Source of the DNA: an uncultured Bacilli bacterium
GTDB lineage: Bacteria; Bacillota_I; Bacilli_A; RF39; UBA660
Direction of reading: 5' to 3'
NCBI GenBank assembly: GCA_934098735.1
Contig: CAKOOS010000008.1
Coordinates: 1-47,329 of the forward strand
DNA: 47,329 nucleotides
Part shown: in pieces, positions 7,827 to 16,847 of the stretch
Position numbering within the stretch: position 1 is the stretch's first letter
Layout: the number at the start of each line of letters is the position of its first letter
Notes under the pieces: model-generated
Database searches by the model: none
Seen by the model: only the letters and a program-made list of their open reading frames with translations
Told to the model about the DNA's origin: nothing
Position numbers and translations under genes: made by a program

Positions 7827-8919
7827 AGTAATTAGTTACGTATTTATCAATGTATTCTTCTAAAGTTAAATTGTTTTCATAAATAATTTTAGCAGCTTTT
7901 TTACCTACATATCGTATATGCCAATTTTCAAATTGATATAAAGTTATATCTTCTTTTTCTTTTGGAAATCTAATAATAAATCCATATTTATAGACATTAT
8001 CATGAAGCCAATTATAATCATCATCAGTAAAACGAATATTTTTACTAAGAGCTATATTACGTAAATCAATTGCAAGTCCTGTTTGATGTTCTGAATAACT
8101 TGGTCTTGCTGAATAAGTATCTGCTTTTTCAATACCATCACTTTTTACATAATTGTTATATAATGTTGTTTGAAATGCTTCGCTTCTAAAGGCTGTAGTA
8201 GGCATGATATTAATATTTATTTCGTTTTTAGCTGCTTTTTGTAAAAGTAAGAAATCTTCTTTGAGAACTTCTCTGACTGGTACTTGATTTCCATAAGCTC
8301 CATCTAAGTAAACTAAATCTTCTGGTTTATATCCTTTTGGTAAATAATTATATTTATTTACTAAAACTAATATATCATTTGGGTTTTCTACCTTTTTAGT
8401 ATCCGTATATACTGGTAAATCTAGGTTTAAATTTACTTTGGTAATAACATCTTTAATATCAATATTATTATTTTTTTTATAATTATTATATCTTTCTAAA
8501 TTAGAGACATTAAAATTTGAATAGTCATAATATAAACTAATATCTTGGTAATCCATATTTTTTAAATATTTTAAATTTTTAGAGCTAAGTTTAAAGAGAT
8601 AATTTATTTCTTTTCCCTTATATCCTTTAGGAAGGAATGTGGTTATTATATCAGCAAAATTTTCTTGATCATTATATTTTATATCTGCATATTCATTTAA
8701 ATATTTTTCATCATAGATATTATTTAATAAAACATATTCTAAAGTTTTGCCATAATTTTTTTTGTCGATATTATTTTCTTTCATAAGCGTTTCAATTTTA
8801 CTTGAAGGTTTATCCTTTTCTTTGTGTAATGTTTTGTAAGATACAATAAAAATAATTAAAATGACAGTAATTAATAATAAATCTTTTAATCTTTTTTTAG
8901 CTTTTTTTCTTAATTTCAT
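7825..8919 (-). CDS. D,D-carboxypeptidase, M15B (VanY/DacB) family
   Basis: 364 residues with a single N-terminal membrane anchor (about 12-30), a helical linker domain of about 150 residues, and a C-terminal M15B zinc peptidase domain. Visible signatures are SEHQTGLAIDLRN (zinc His and Asp) and ENWHIRYVG (catalytic Glu side/zinc His). Such enzymes remove the terminal D-Ala from peptidoglycan stem peptides outside the membrane. A second copy with the same layout lies at 20106-21062. A TATAAT lies 16 nt upstream of the start codon on the minus strand, without a clear -35. Confidence 0.88.
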   Translation of the reverse strand: MKLRKKAKKRLKDLLLITVILIIFIVSYKTLHKEKDKPSSKIETLMKENNIDKKNYGKTLEYVLLNNIYDEKYLNEYADIKYNDQENFADIITTFLPKGYKGKEINYLFKLSSKNLKYLKNMDYQDISLYYDYSNFNVSNLERYNNYKKNNNIDIKDVITKVNLNLDLPVYTDTKKVENPNDILVLVNKYNYLPKGYKPEDLVYLDGAYGNQVPVREVLKEDFLLLQKAAKNEININIMPTTAFRSEAFQTTLYNNYVKSDGIEKADTYSARPSYSEHQTGLAIDLRNIALSKNIRFTDDDYNWLHDNVYKYGFIIRFPKEKEDITLYQFENWHIRYVGKKAAKIIYENNLTLEEYIDKYVTNY

Positions 8920-8985
8920 ATTCTACCTCGCACTTATTATATCATATTAATTAAATATTGATATTATTATTTCTGGGGAAGTTAG

Positions 8986-9014
8986 TTGATTTTGCTGACT
9001 TTTTACTTTATAAT
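8986..9014 (+). promoter_or_regulatory. Sigma-A promoter of ffh
   Basis: TTGATT, 17 bp, TATAAT; ATG 28 nt after the -10. Confidence 0.7.
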
Positions 9015-9042
9015 TGAAGTTACTAAAAGGAGAAGCGATAAC

Positions 9043-10341
9043 ATGTTTGAATATATGGGAGATAGAATTAGTAAGGCCCTTAAAAATATTAGAGGAATGG
9101 GTAAAATTACTGAAGATAATATTAGTGATGCCACTAGAGAAATAAGAATTGCCCTTCTTGAAGCTGATGTAAATTATCAAGTTGTTAAAGAATTTATTAA
9201 TGAAGTAAAGGAAAAAGCTTTAAATGCTGAAGTTGAAAAAAGTTTAAAACCTGATGAAGTTTTTTTAAAAATTGTTAAAGATGAACTTGTTACACTTCTT
9301 GGAGGGGATTATGTTCCTTTGGAAGTAAATCAAAAACCTACAATTTTAATGCTTGTCGGTTTGCAAGGAAGTGGTAAAACTACCTCAGCTGGAAAATTAG
9401 CAAAATATTTAAGAAAAAAGTACAATAAAAAACCACTTTTAGTAGCAGCAGATATTTATAGACCAGCTGCAATAGAACAATTAAAAACTATTGGAAAAGA
9501 GTTAAATATTCCTGTTTTTAGTGAGGATAAAAAAGTAATAGATATAGTAAATGATGCTTTGCTTTATGCTAAAGAAAATGGTAATGATTATATTATTATT
9601 GATACAGCTGGACGTTTACAAATTGATGATGTTTTAATGCAAGAATTAAAAGATTTAGATAGTTTAGTTAAACCTCAGGAAAAGATTTTAGTTATAGATG
9701 GATCTATGGGACAAGATGCCATTAATGTAATAACAGGATTTAATGAGGCTTTAAAATTAACTGGTTGTATTTTGACTAAACTTGATGGAAATACCAAAGG
9801 TGGTGTAGCTTTATCAGTTCGTCATTTAACTAATATTCCAATTAAGTTTGTTGGTACTAGTGAAAAAATGGATGGATTAAGTGAATTTTATCCAGAAAGA
9901 ATGGCAGAACGTATATTAGATATGGGAGATATTCTTGAAATTGTTAGTAAAGTTGAAGATGTTATAAATGAAGATGAAGCTAAAGAGCAAGCGGTTAAAA
10001 TGAAAAAAGGGACTTATGATTTGAATGATTTTTTAAATAATTTAAAACAAATAAAAAAGCTTGGACCTTTAGAAAATATTTTAAAAATGATTCCTGGTGC
10101 TAGAAAGATGGGTCTTAATAATGTATCAATTGATCCAAAAGATTTAGCTCATGTAGAAGCAATTCTTCAGTCAATGACACCAGAAGAAAGAAAAAAACCA
10201 GAAATATTAAAAGCTTCTAGAAAACAAAGAATAGCTAAAGGAAGCGGAAGAAGTGTAGAGGAAGTAAATAGACTTTTGAAACAATTTGAAATGATGAAGG
10301 ATATGATGAAAAAAATGGCCGCTGGAAATATGCCATTTTAA
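9043..10341 (+). CDS. ffh: Ffh, signal recognition particle GTPase
   Basis: 432 residues. The order is the N domain, the G domain with GLQGSGKTTSAGKLA (P-loop), DTAGRLQ (G3) and TKLDG (G4), and the methionine-rich M domain at the C-terminus (MMKDMMKKM-like) with the SRP RNA-binding SGR.VEEVNRLLKQF segment. The start at 9043 has AAAGGAG upstream and begins MFEYMGDRIS as usual; an in-frame TTG 57 bp upstream falls on the promoter and is rejected. It delivers nascent membrane proteins to FtsY. No ylxM precedes it, and no SRP RNA gene is seen here. Confidence 0.97.
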   Translation: MFEYMGDRISKALKNIRGMGKITEDNISDATREIRIALLEADVNYQVVKEFINEVKEKALNAEVEKSLKPDEVFLKIVKDELVTLLGGDYVPLEVNQKPTILMLVGLQGSGKTTSAGKLAKYLRKKYNKKPLLVAADIYRPAAIEQLKTIGKELNIPVFSEDKKVIDIVNDALLYAKENGNDYIIIDTAGRLQIDDVLMQELKDLDSLVKPQEKILVIDGSMGQDAINVITGFNEALKLTGCILTKLDGNTKGGVALSVRHLTNIPIKFVGTSEKMDGLSEFYPERMAERILDMGDILEIVSKVEDVINEDEAKEQAVKMKKGTYDLNDFLNNLKQIKKLGPLENILKMIPGARKMGLNNVSIDPKDLAHVEAILQSMTPEERKKPEILKASRKQRIAKGSGRSVEEVNRLLKQFEMMKDMMKKMAAGNMPF

Positions 10342-10373
10342 AAGGAAATTAGTTTTTTTCTAATTTCCTTTTT
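10340..10373. terminator. Bidirectional terminator ffh / M3-like peptidase
   Basis: AAAAGGAAATTAG, 7-nt loop, CTAATTTCCTTTTT between convergent stop codons. Confidence 0.9.
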
Positions 10374-11440
10374 AAATGCAATCTGTATTCATTTATTCTT
10401 TCTGATTTAATTAAATCTAAATTTTTAATTTCTTTAAAATACTCATTTGGTCTAAGCTTTAAGTTTATATTAAATATTTTATATAATAAATAAAAAGCAT
10501 GTTCTGGATCAATTAAATAAATCATAAATAAATTGCATGCAATAATAAATGATGTAGTATAGATATAATATAAATCGTTTTTTTGATTTAAAATATTTAC
10601 TATTTCTTCTTTATTATCATAAAATGTTTTAAAGTAATTTATTTTAAAATCTAAATCATCTATATTAATAAAATTAATAGAATTAATAATTTTTATAATT
10701 TCTAATTCCTTATTAATTTTTTTGGCTGTATATAATCTAGAATTTAATAGATTGGTTTCTATTTCTAAACTTGATCTAGGAAAATGTTTTTTTAAGTAAT
10801 CTAAACATAACATTTCAAAAAAAGTACTTGATATTTCTACATAAGGCTTTTTACTTGTATGAGTATGTAGATAATTATAATTGTTAAAAAATTGAATGCC
10901 ATGGCCGAATTCATGAGCTAAAACTGCAACATCTTCTATGGTATGTTTATTAAACACGGTTATTTGACAAGATTTATAAAAATTTAAATATACTATTTCT
11001 CCTAGATTATTAGCATATCTTTCTTTATTTATAAAATGAATATAAGTTTTAGGATTATTAAATAATTTTAAAAAAGTATTTTGAACTATCTTGGGAGTAG
11101 CGTTTTCAAAAAATTCATGAAGTAAATCTATTATTTCAGAATTTTTTAAATATGTTTTTAATATATAATCTGGATTTTCTAAATATTCAGTAGTACTAAA
11201 ATTTTCAATGTATGGCCACCAGTAACTAATTTTACTAAATTCTTTATAATGCTCTTTTAAGCTTTCTTCTTTAGGATTGTTATTTACAAGTTTTAAAAGT
11301 TTATCATATTTTAAAAGAAATTCTATGCTATCAATATCATTTTTTAAATCTGTATTATGACCTATTTTATGTTTAAGTTTTTCACTATTTATGAGTAATT
11401 TGTAAAGTTGCAATTTATATAAAATTTCATTTATATTCAA
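10349..11440 (-). CDS. M3-family-like zinc metallopeptidase (oligoendopeptidase F-like)
   Basis: About 363 residues, much shorter than PepF (about 600). The gluzincin motif HEFGH is at about residues 176-180, preceded by EDVAVLA, and a third-ligand glutamate lies in VEISSTFFEM about 22 residues later, both as in family M3. The N-terminal half is helical and divergent. It probably cleaves peptides in the cytoplasm; no signal peptide is seen. The start is taken as TTG at 11440 because GAGGTGAT sits ideally upstream; the GTG at 11449 is part of that ribosome binding site. The transcript could fold GAGG-TGAT-CCTC, hiding the site. Confidence 0.75.
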   Translation of the reverse strand: MNINEILYKLQLYKLLINSEKLKHKIGHNTDLKNDIDSIEFLLKYDKLLKLVNNNPKEESLKEHYKEFSKISYWWPYIENFSTTEYLENPDYILKTYLKNSEIIDLLHEFFENATPKIVQNTFLKLFNNPKTYIHFINKERYANNLGEIVYLNFYKSCQITVFNKHTIEDVAVLAHEFGHGIQFFNNYNYLHTHTSKKPYVEISSTFFEMLCLDYLKKHFPRSSLEIETNLLNSRLYTAKKINKELEIIKIINSINFINIDDLDFKINYFKTFYDNKEEIVNILNQKNDLYYIYTTSFIIACNLFMIYLIDPEHAFYLLYKIFNINLKLRPNEYFKEIKNLDLIKSERINEYRLHLKRKLEKN

Positions 11441-11466
11441 GAGGATCACCTCGAAACTTGATTGTT

Positions 11467-11495
11467 ATTCTAGCATACAAATAATTTATTGTAAA
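11467..11495 (-). promoter_or_regulatory. Promoter of the M3-like peptidase gene
   Basis: Minus strand: TTTACA, 17 bp, TAGAAT. Its -35 overlaps the -35 of the divergent promoter by six bases. Confidence 0.6.
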
Positions 11496-11517
11496 TGTTT
11501 ATTTTAAATGATATAAT
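11489..11517 (+). promoter_or_regulatory. Promoter of the tandem surface protein genes
   Basis: TTGTAA, 17 bp, TATAAT; start codon 20 nt after the -10. Confidence 0.7.
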
Positions 11518-11537
11518 TATTTATGATAGGTGATATG

Positions 11538-13325
11538 ATGCAAAAGATAGATGGAAGAAAGATTTCTTTAGTTGTAATTTTTTTACTAATTTTAGTTGTA
11601 ATTGCTTTGTTTATAGGTAAGTTTACTTATTCTTATTTAGCACCGGATATTGATGATGATAAAGAACAACAAGGAGTTATAACAGCAAATGGAGATACTT
11701 TAATTTTTAGTAAAGGGAAAGTAATAAGTTTAAATGCTACGACAGATAACTTTAATTCTGATAGTGGAAATATAACATCTTCAACAAGTCCAACAGTAAA
11801 GTTGGTAGCTTCTGAAAAAACTAAAAATGCTTCAGCAACTTACTTTGCAGGAGTTAATATTTATAAAAATAGTTTTGTTTCTTCAGATGGAAATGCTGAA
11901 GTTATTTTGACTGTTAGAGATGAGACTGGAACTGTTTTACAAAGTAGTTCTGATACATTAAATTATGTAACAGTAAATGGAGTTTCTGGTTTTGATATTA
12001 CTGGTAAAACTGGAGCATTTAATATTTCATCAGATCACTTAATTACTACGACATCATCAACTAATGGAACTACACATACATGGACATTTACTTTAACATT
12101 CGTTAATAAAACAACAGATCAATCAATTAATGAAGATGCAAGCTTAGATATGGAAGTAACACTTCAAAAAGATAGGATAGTTTTAAATTCCACATTAGCT
12201 CAAAAGTGCTTAAATCAAGATATGAGTAAGTGTTTTTATGAATATAATACCATAGATGCAAATTTATATTTACATGATGCTAATCTTTCAAATGGTGCAA
12301 AAGATAATAATTGCCGCTATTCAGGAGAGGATTATAGTTTAACGAGTAAGGCTACATCAGCTAAATACTCTTATATTGGTGATTCTAGTGCTTCAGCTAA
12401 TAATGGAGTAATCAAATTTTATTGTGGTGGTTCTAAGTCATATTTAGGACAAACTTGTGCAAACACAAAAGAGCATTATTATACATTAGCTTATGATACC
12501 GAAAATGCTCAGTATTCTTCCTATAATGACGCTTTAAATAAAGCAGTTGAAGATGGTTATCTTGCTTATGGTAATATAAACAATTTTGTGTGCTTTGGTA
12601 TTGATGGCGAATCATGTCCAACAGAAAATTTATATCGTATAATTGGAATTTTCGATAATGGTTCACAATTTGAAAGTCAAAAATACAATATTAAACTTAT
12701 AAAGTATGATTATGCAACTAAAGAAATGTTGGGAGAAGACGGTTGTTATGGCGCAAATACTACAATAACATCGAATTTTTATAGTGCTTATAGAGGTAGT
12801 ATAACAGATGAGCAAGCTGTATATAAGTGGAATGATACTGATTCTAATAATTGGAGCATTAGTTCACTTAATTTAACAAATTTAAACATAAATTTTTTAA
12901 ATTATTTAGGTGATGTATGGAAAAATAAAATTTATGATGCAACATGGAGTTTAAATGGATTAAGAAATATTGCTGAATCTTTTACAACTTATACGAACGA
13001 AATTACAAATTCTACTAAATTTTACGGGCCAGTTAAAGTAGCATTGCTTAACATAAGTGATTATTTATATACAGTAAATCCTCGTTATTGGGGTAGTACA
13101 GGAAATACATCAGAAACTTGGGCAAATTTGGGTTATTATGAGTATGTTTTAACTCCTTATACAAGATATTCTTCTTCAGTTTATATAATAAATAAATCTG
13201 GCGATTTTAATTATACCAGTCCTGGCAGTAATGCGTATCTTATTAGACCTGTATTTTATTTAAAATCTGATGTTAAACTTGTTGGTGGAACTGGTACAAT
13301 AAGTGATCCATATCGAGTATCATGA
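11538..13325 (+). CDS. Surface protein with N-terminal anchor and DUF6273-like C-terminus (paralog 1)
   Basis: About 595 residues. Membrane segment at about 10-32, then a threonine/serine-rich Ig-like domain (to about 215). A cysteine-containing middle region follows, with the conserved CFG...CPTENLYRIIGIFDNG and IKLIKYDYATKEMLG. The C-terminal domain ends RPVFYLKSDVKLVGGTGT..DPY, a pattern I know from large families of surface proteins in gut Firmicutes and DUF6273-type domains; a C-type-lectin/formylglycine-enzyme-like fold is possible. Function unknown; extracellular adhesion or binding is a guess. AGGTGAT fits ATG 11538 (11535 and 11523 are also in frame). The paralog follows after 12 bp. 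Confidence 0.75.
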   Translation: MQKIDGRKISLVVIFLLILVVIALFIGKFTYSYLAPDIDDDKEQQGVITANGDTLIFSKGKVISLNATTDNFNSDSGNITSSTSPTVKLVASEKTKNASATYFAGVNIYKNSFVSSDGNAEVILTVRDETGTVLQSSSDTLNYVTVNGVSGFDITGKTGAFNISSDHLITTTSSTNGTTHTWTFTLTFVNKTTDQSINEDASLDMEVTLQKDRIVLNSTLAQKCLNQDMSKCFYEYNTIDANLYLHDANLSNGAKDNNCRYSGEDYSLTSKATSAKYSYIGDSSASANNGVIKFYCGGSKSYLGQTCANTKEHYYTLAYDTENAQYSSYNDALNKAVEDGYLAYGNINNFVCFGIDGESCPTENLYRIIGIFDNGSQFESQKYNIKLIKYDYATKEMLGEDGCYGANTTITSNFYSAYRGSITDEQAVYKWNDTDSNNWSISSLNLTNLNINFLNYLGDVWKNKIYDATWSLNGLRNIAESFTTYTNEITNSTKFYGPVKVALLNISDYLYTVNPRYWGSTGNTSETWANLGYYEYVLTPYTRYSSSVYIINKSGDFNYTSPGSNAYLIRPVFYLKSDVKLVGGTGTISDPYRVS

Positions 13326-13337
13326 TAGGAGGTATTT

Positions 13338-15146
13338 ATGACTAAAAAAGATAAATATATAATTAGAGTAGTTGCTGTATTGTTCTTAGTAATTGGTACA
13401 ACATTTGCTTACTTTGTTGCCCAATCTAATAAAGGTGCAAATGCTCTTTTTAAAGTAACAGCTCATAGTGTTGATGATTTTAAATTTACAATTTCTAAAA
13501 ATATTAGTTTAACAATGAATCAATTCAATTTTGCTTCTGGTAGTGGGAATATTAGTGATGAAGTTGCGGCAACTGTTGAATTAAAAGCTAATAATTCAAC
13601 TAATCAAGCATCCCATAATTATAATGTAGCTTTTTACATATTAGAAAATCCTTTTGAATATTCAAGTATAGATCATAAACCTGAACTTATTTTAACTGTT
13701 ACAGATCCAACAGGAGCAGAAGTAAAAAGTATTGAAGGTTTAACTTATTATGATTCAATTACTAATGCTGATGGCATATCAATTAGTGGATTTGATATTA
13801 CTACCAAATCTGGTTTAATTAGTGTTGCAAGCGATAGTATTACTTCAAGTTCTAGTACTGTGGCTACAACTAAAAAATGGATCTTTAAAATAACTATAAT
13901 TAATTTAGATATAAATCAATCAATAAATCAAAATAAAAAAATGAATGCCAGAATTGTAATGAAAAAAGACGGGGATGTCGGTCAAACACTAGCTGAAGCG
14001 TGTACTCTTGCAAATTTTTCTAATTGTATAAAAGAAAATTATAACTTGGATTTATCAATTAATTATCATAACACTTCCTTAACAAATGGTGCTAGCGATA
14101 ATTCATATAGATATTCTGGCGGTGATTATGAGTTGACAAAAAAGGCAACTTCGGCTGGATATAAATATTTGCGACGCAGTACTAGTAGTTCTGCTGATGG
14201 TCTTATCCATTTTTTCTGTAATAATGTAGAAGGTATATTAAGTGATGGCTGTTCTCCAAGTTATTCGCATTATTATACTTTGGCTTATGATTCTCAAAAT
14301 ATACAGTATGATACGTTTAGTGAGGTTTTAAACAAAGCAATTTCAGACGGTTATTTAACCAAAGATAATGTTAGTAATTTTGTTTGTTTTGGCAGTTATG
14401 ATGATGTTTGTTCTACTGATAATTTGTATCGAATAATTGGGGTATTTGATAATCAAATCAAATTAATAAAATACGATTATGCTACAAAGGAGATGCTTGG
14501 TGATTCCAAGTATATAGAACTATCTTCTTATTATAGTGCTTATGCATCTTTCTCGAATCCTGTAAGTCAATATAGTTGGAATTCCTCTAATAGGTGGAGT
14601 GTTACTAATTTAAATAAAATTAATTTGAATACAAATTTTTTAAATTATCTTGGAAATAATTGGACTAAATACATTGCAGATGGAAAATGGATTGTTGGTG
14701 GTTTTGTTTTAGGTGATATAATGCATACTTCGAGTGTTCTAAATAAAAAAACACCATTTACTTTATATCAATCGGAAATTATTAGTCCTGCAGATGACGA
14801 GGTTTACACGTCTGAAAATGGCGTTTCAAAGATTGGCTTAATGTATGCAAGTGACTATGGGTATGCATTTCCTTCTAAACTATGGACAACCACTTTGTCT
14901 AGTGATATTTTTAAGTATTCTTCGTTTTCAAATTGGATGTACATGGGTTTAAATGAAATGACATTGTTAAGAAATGCTAATTCAGACTTTAAGAAGGATG
15001 TATGCATAGTTATTTCTTCTGGTGGAGTTTCACATAGGGATTTATATAGCGGTTATTATTCTGTAAGACCAGTTTTCTATTTAAATAGTGATGTAGTTTT
15101 AGTAGGTGGAACTGGTACAATGAGTGATCCATATATAATTGATTAA
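13338..15146 (+). CDS. Surface protein with SipW-type leader and DUF6273-like C-terminus (paralog 2)
   Basis: 602 residues, same architecture as its upstream neighbour. The N-terminus (VAVLFLVIGTTFAYFVAQS) resembles the hydrophobic leader ending FAYF that is typical of TasA/camelysin-like exported proteins. The Ig-like domain shares the SGNIS and GFDIT.KSG landmarks with paralog 1. The middle region has NFVCFG..DDVCSTDNLYRIIGVF and IKLIKYDYATKEMLG. The C-terminal domain carries WMYMGLNEMTLLRN, a SSGG segment and RPVFYLNSDVVLVGGTGT. AGGAGG lies upstream. Probably one transcript with the preceding gene. The two proteins are clearly related but diverged along their whole length, so this is an old duplication. 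Confidence 0.75.
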   Translation: MTKKDKYIIRVVAVLFLVIGTTFAYFVAQSNKGANALFKVTAHSVDDFKFTISKNISLTMNQFNFASGSGNISDEVAATVELKANNSTNQASHNYNVAFYILENPFEYSSIDHKPELILTVTDPTGAEVKSIEGLTYYDSITNADGISISGFDITTKSGLISVASDSITSSSSTVATTKKWIFKITIINLDINQSINQNKKMNARIVMKKDGDVGQTLAEACTLANFSNCIKENYNLDLSINYHNTSLTNGASDNSYRYSGGDYELTKKATSAGYKYLRRSTSSSADGLIHFFCNNVEGILSDGCSPSYSHYYTLAYDSQNIQYDTFSEVLNKAISDGYLTKDNVSNFVCFGSYDDVCSTDNLYRIIGVFDNQIKLIKYDYATKEMLGDSKYIELSSYYSAYASFSNPVSQYSWNSSNRWSVTNLNKINLNTNFLNYLGNNWTKYIADGKWIVGGFVLGDIMHTSSVLNKKTPFTLYQSEIISPADDEVYTSENGVSKIGLMYASDYGYAFPSKLWTTTLSSDIFKYSSFSNWMYMGLNEMTLLRNANSDFKKDVCIVISSGGVSHRDLYSGYYSVRPVFYLNSDVVLVGGTGTMSDPYIID

Positions 15147-15499
15147 TCTTTTAATTTATCTAATTCTTGTTTCATTTTTTCAAGGGCATCAAGTAAAAAT
15201 TCAACTTCGTTTCGTTGATTTTGATTACTTTTGCCTTTTTCATTGTCTGTAAATGGTCCACCTTGATTATTTTTGTATTTTTTAGTGTTTATATTTATAT
15301 TACTATTTTCTATTCGTGATTCAATTAATTGTTGCTGTGCAGCGTGAGTAAGAATATATTGACCAACTAGAATAAGCCAGTTACCTATAGAATTTTGTTC
15401 ATTGGCATTATAATCACCTACACATGCATAACCAACTGCAACAGCAATAAGAGAAAATAAATGAGGATCTGTATTAGGAGGAAAGTTTATGTTATGCAT
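15143..15499 (-). CDS. Small protein of unknown function with one hydrophobic segment
   Basis: 118 residues from the ATG at 15499 (AAAGGAGG upstream; a TTG further out overlaps that site). The first 70 residues hold a conserved-looking helical module with LIAVAVGYACVGDYNANEQN and SIGNWLILVGQYILTHAAQQ. The tail is polar, with a coiled-coil-like end (about 95-118). I have seen similar small proteins in spore-forming Firmicutes but know no function. It converges on paralog 2, the stop codons overlapping. Confidence 0.65.
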   Translation of the reverse strand: MHNINFPPNTDPHLFSLIAVAVGYACVGDYNANEQNSIGNWLILVGQYILTHAAQQQLIESRIENSNININTKKYKNNQGGPFTDNEKGKSNQNQRNEVEFLLDALEKMKQELDKLKD

Positions 15500-15532
15500 A
15501 ATAATCCTCCTTTTATACAAATTTATTTTTTC

Positions 15533-15561
15533 TTTACATTTTTATTCTTCTATGCTAAAAT
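15533..15561 (+). promoter_or_regulatory. Promoter of the SleB-like hydrolase gene
   Basis: TTTACA, 17 bp, TAAAAT; ATG 24 nt after the -10. Confidence 0.65.
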
Positions 15562-15585
15562 ATCTTTTTTATTGGGGGGAGATTA

Positions 15586-16206
15586 ATGAGAAGCAAACAT
15601 ATTAAAAATTTGAAAAGTAGTTTATTATTAGTTTTTATATTTTTGATGCTTACTAAAGATAATGCAATGGCTTTAGAGTTTATAGATACTGAAAATGAAC
15701 TTGAAATAAATACGCATCGAAAATATGGTAAATTAATTAGCTATGAATTAGAAGAAGAAAAGATTTCTCCGAAAGAAGAAATATTAGAAGATTATAATCT
15801 TTCTGAAGAAGAATTTTCTGTTCTTTGTGCAATTGTGATGGCTGAAGCTAAAACAAATAGTTATAATGACTCCTATGCGGTAATTAATACAATATATAAT
15901 AGAACAAAAAGTATTAAATGGTCTAGTTATGTAGAAAATGGTGATAATTTATATAGTCAAGCGACTTTTCCTGGACAATTTGTTGTATACGAAAATGGTT
16001 CTTATTTAAAGTATTTAGGATGTGAAGATGGAGATAGTTATCAAGCAATAATAGATTTTTTACTAACTGAAGATCTTGCTCATGAATATTTATCTTTTGT
16101 TTCTAAGGATGGAGATAAATATGGAAAAGAACAATTTGTAGAAGGTGGAAATTTATACTATAATAAGATGGAAGAAGATGATAAAGTGCAAGTACTAAAA
16201 AGATAG
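15586..16206 (+). CDS. SleB/CwlJ-type cell wall hydrolase (Hydrolase_2 family)
   Basis: 206 residues. A hydrophobic signal segment (about 10-30) is followed by a charged spacer and the Hydrolase_2 domain (about 80-205). That domain has FSVLCAIVMAEA, with the probable catalytic Glu, SYAVINTIYNRT, FPGQF and a closing GGNLYYNKM. The family includes the spore cortex-lytic transglycosylases SleB and CwlJ. The lack of a peptidoglycan-binding repeat makes it CwlJ-sized. GGGGGGA precedes the ATG. Given the many sporulation genes nearby a germination or cortex role is plausible, but the promoter looks sigma-A-like. Confidence 0.82.
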   Translation: MRSKHIKNLKSSLLLVFIFLMLTKDNAMALEFIDTENELEINTHRKYGKLISYELEEEKISPKEEILEDYNLSEEEFSVLCAIVMAEAKTNSYNDSYAVINTIYNRTKSIKWSSYVENGDNLYSQATFPGQFVVYENGSYLKYLGCEDGDSYQAIIDFLLTEDLAHEYLSFVSKDGDKYGKEQFVEGGNLYYNKMEEDDKVQVLKR

Positions 16207-16222
16207 TAATTTGCATTTTTTC
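16185..16222 (+). terminator. Terminator of the SleB-like gene
   Basis: AGTGCAA and TTGCATT form a 7-bp stem (one G-T pair) around a 19-nt loop and run into TTTTTT. The 3' arm is also the -35 of the next promoter. Confidence 0.55.
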
Positions 16223-16239
16223 TTTAATTACTATATAAT
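16211..16239 (+). promoter_or_regulatory. Sigma-A promoter of ysxC
   Basis: TTGCAT, 17 bp, TATAAT; the ATG is only 18 nt after the -10, so the leader is about 12 nt. Confidence 0.75.
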
Positions 16240-16257
16240 TGTTTTGGTGATGCAAAT

Positions 16258-16839
16258 ATGCAAATTGATAAAGTGAATGAGCCAATTATAGCAGTTAGAC
16301 GTAGTCAATATCCTGATGATGAAAAATCAGAGTTTTTGTTAGTTGGAAGAAGTAATGTTGGAAAAAGTAGTTTTATTAATACCCTTATAGAACGAAAGAA
16401 TTTTGCTCGTACTAGTTCTAAACCTGGTAAAACTCAAACTTTAAATTTTTATTTAATTAATGATGATTTTTATTTAGTTGATGTTCCAGGTTATGGCTAT
16501 GCTAGTGTAAGTAAAGATACGCAAAAAAAGTTTGGATTGATGATTGAAGAATATTTAAAAAATAGAAGTAATTTGAAACATGTTTTTTTACTTATTGATT
16601 ATAGACATAAGCCTACGGAAGATGATGTTTTAATGTTTGAATTTTTAAAATATTATAATCTAGATGTAACAATAGTAGCTACAAAATATGATAAGATTGG
16701 TAAAAATGGACGTGCTAAACAAGATAAATTAATAAACGATACACTTAAATTAAGTAGTGATGATAATGTTATTACTTTTTCTACTGTAACTAAAAAAGGT
16801 CGTAATGAAATACTTAATTTAATTTCAGAAAAGAAATAG
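16258..16839 (+). CDS. ysxC: YsxC/EngB ribosome-assembly GTPase
   Basis: 193 residues, the family length. Visible motifs: G1 GRSNVGKSS at about 30, the switch segment KPGKTQTLNFY, G3 DVPGYGYA, and G4 ATKYDK near 142. The protein acts late in 50S subunit assembly. A pilin-like gene follows after 8 bp, and der, another 50S-assembly GTPase, follows that. Confidence 0.95.
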   Translation: MQIDKVNEPIIAVRRSQYPDDEKSEFLLVGRSNVGKSSFINTLIERKNFARTSSKPGKTQTLNFYLINDDFYLVDVPGYGYASVSKDTQKKFGLMIEEYLKNRSNLKHVFLLIDYRHKPTEDDVLMFEFLKYYNLDVTIVATKYDKIGKNGRAKQDKLINDTLKLSSDDNVITFSTVTKKGRNEILNLISEKK

Positions 16840-16847
16840 GAGAAATT

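Noticed and set aside
8986..9042. 19-residue N-terminal extension of Ffh from an upstream TTG
   Set aside because: The TTG is the -35 hexamer of the ffh promoter and the extension is unlike any Ffh; AAAGGAG fits the ATG at 9043.
11538..15146. Diversity-generating retroelement target
   Set aside because: No reverse transcriptase, template repeat or adenine-specific variation can be seen in the window.
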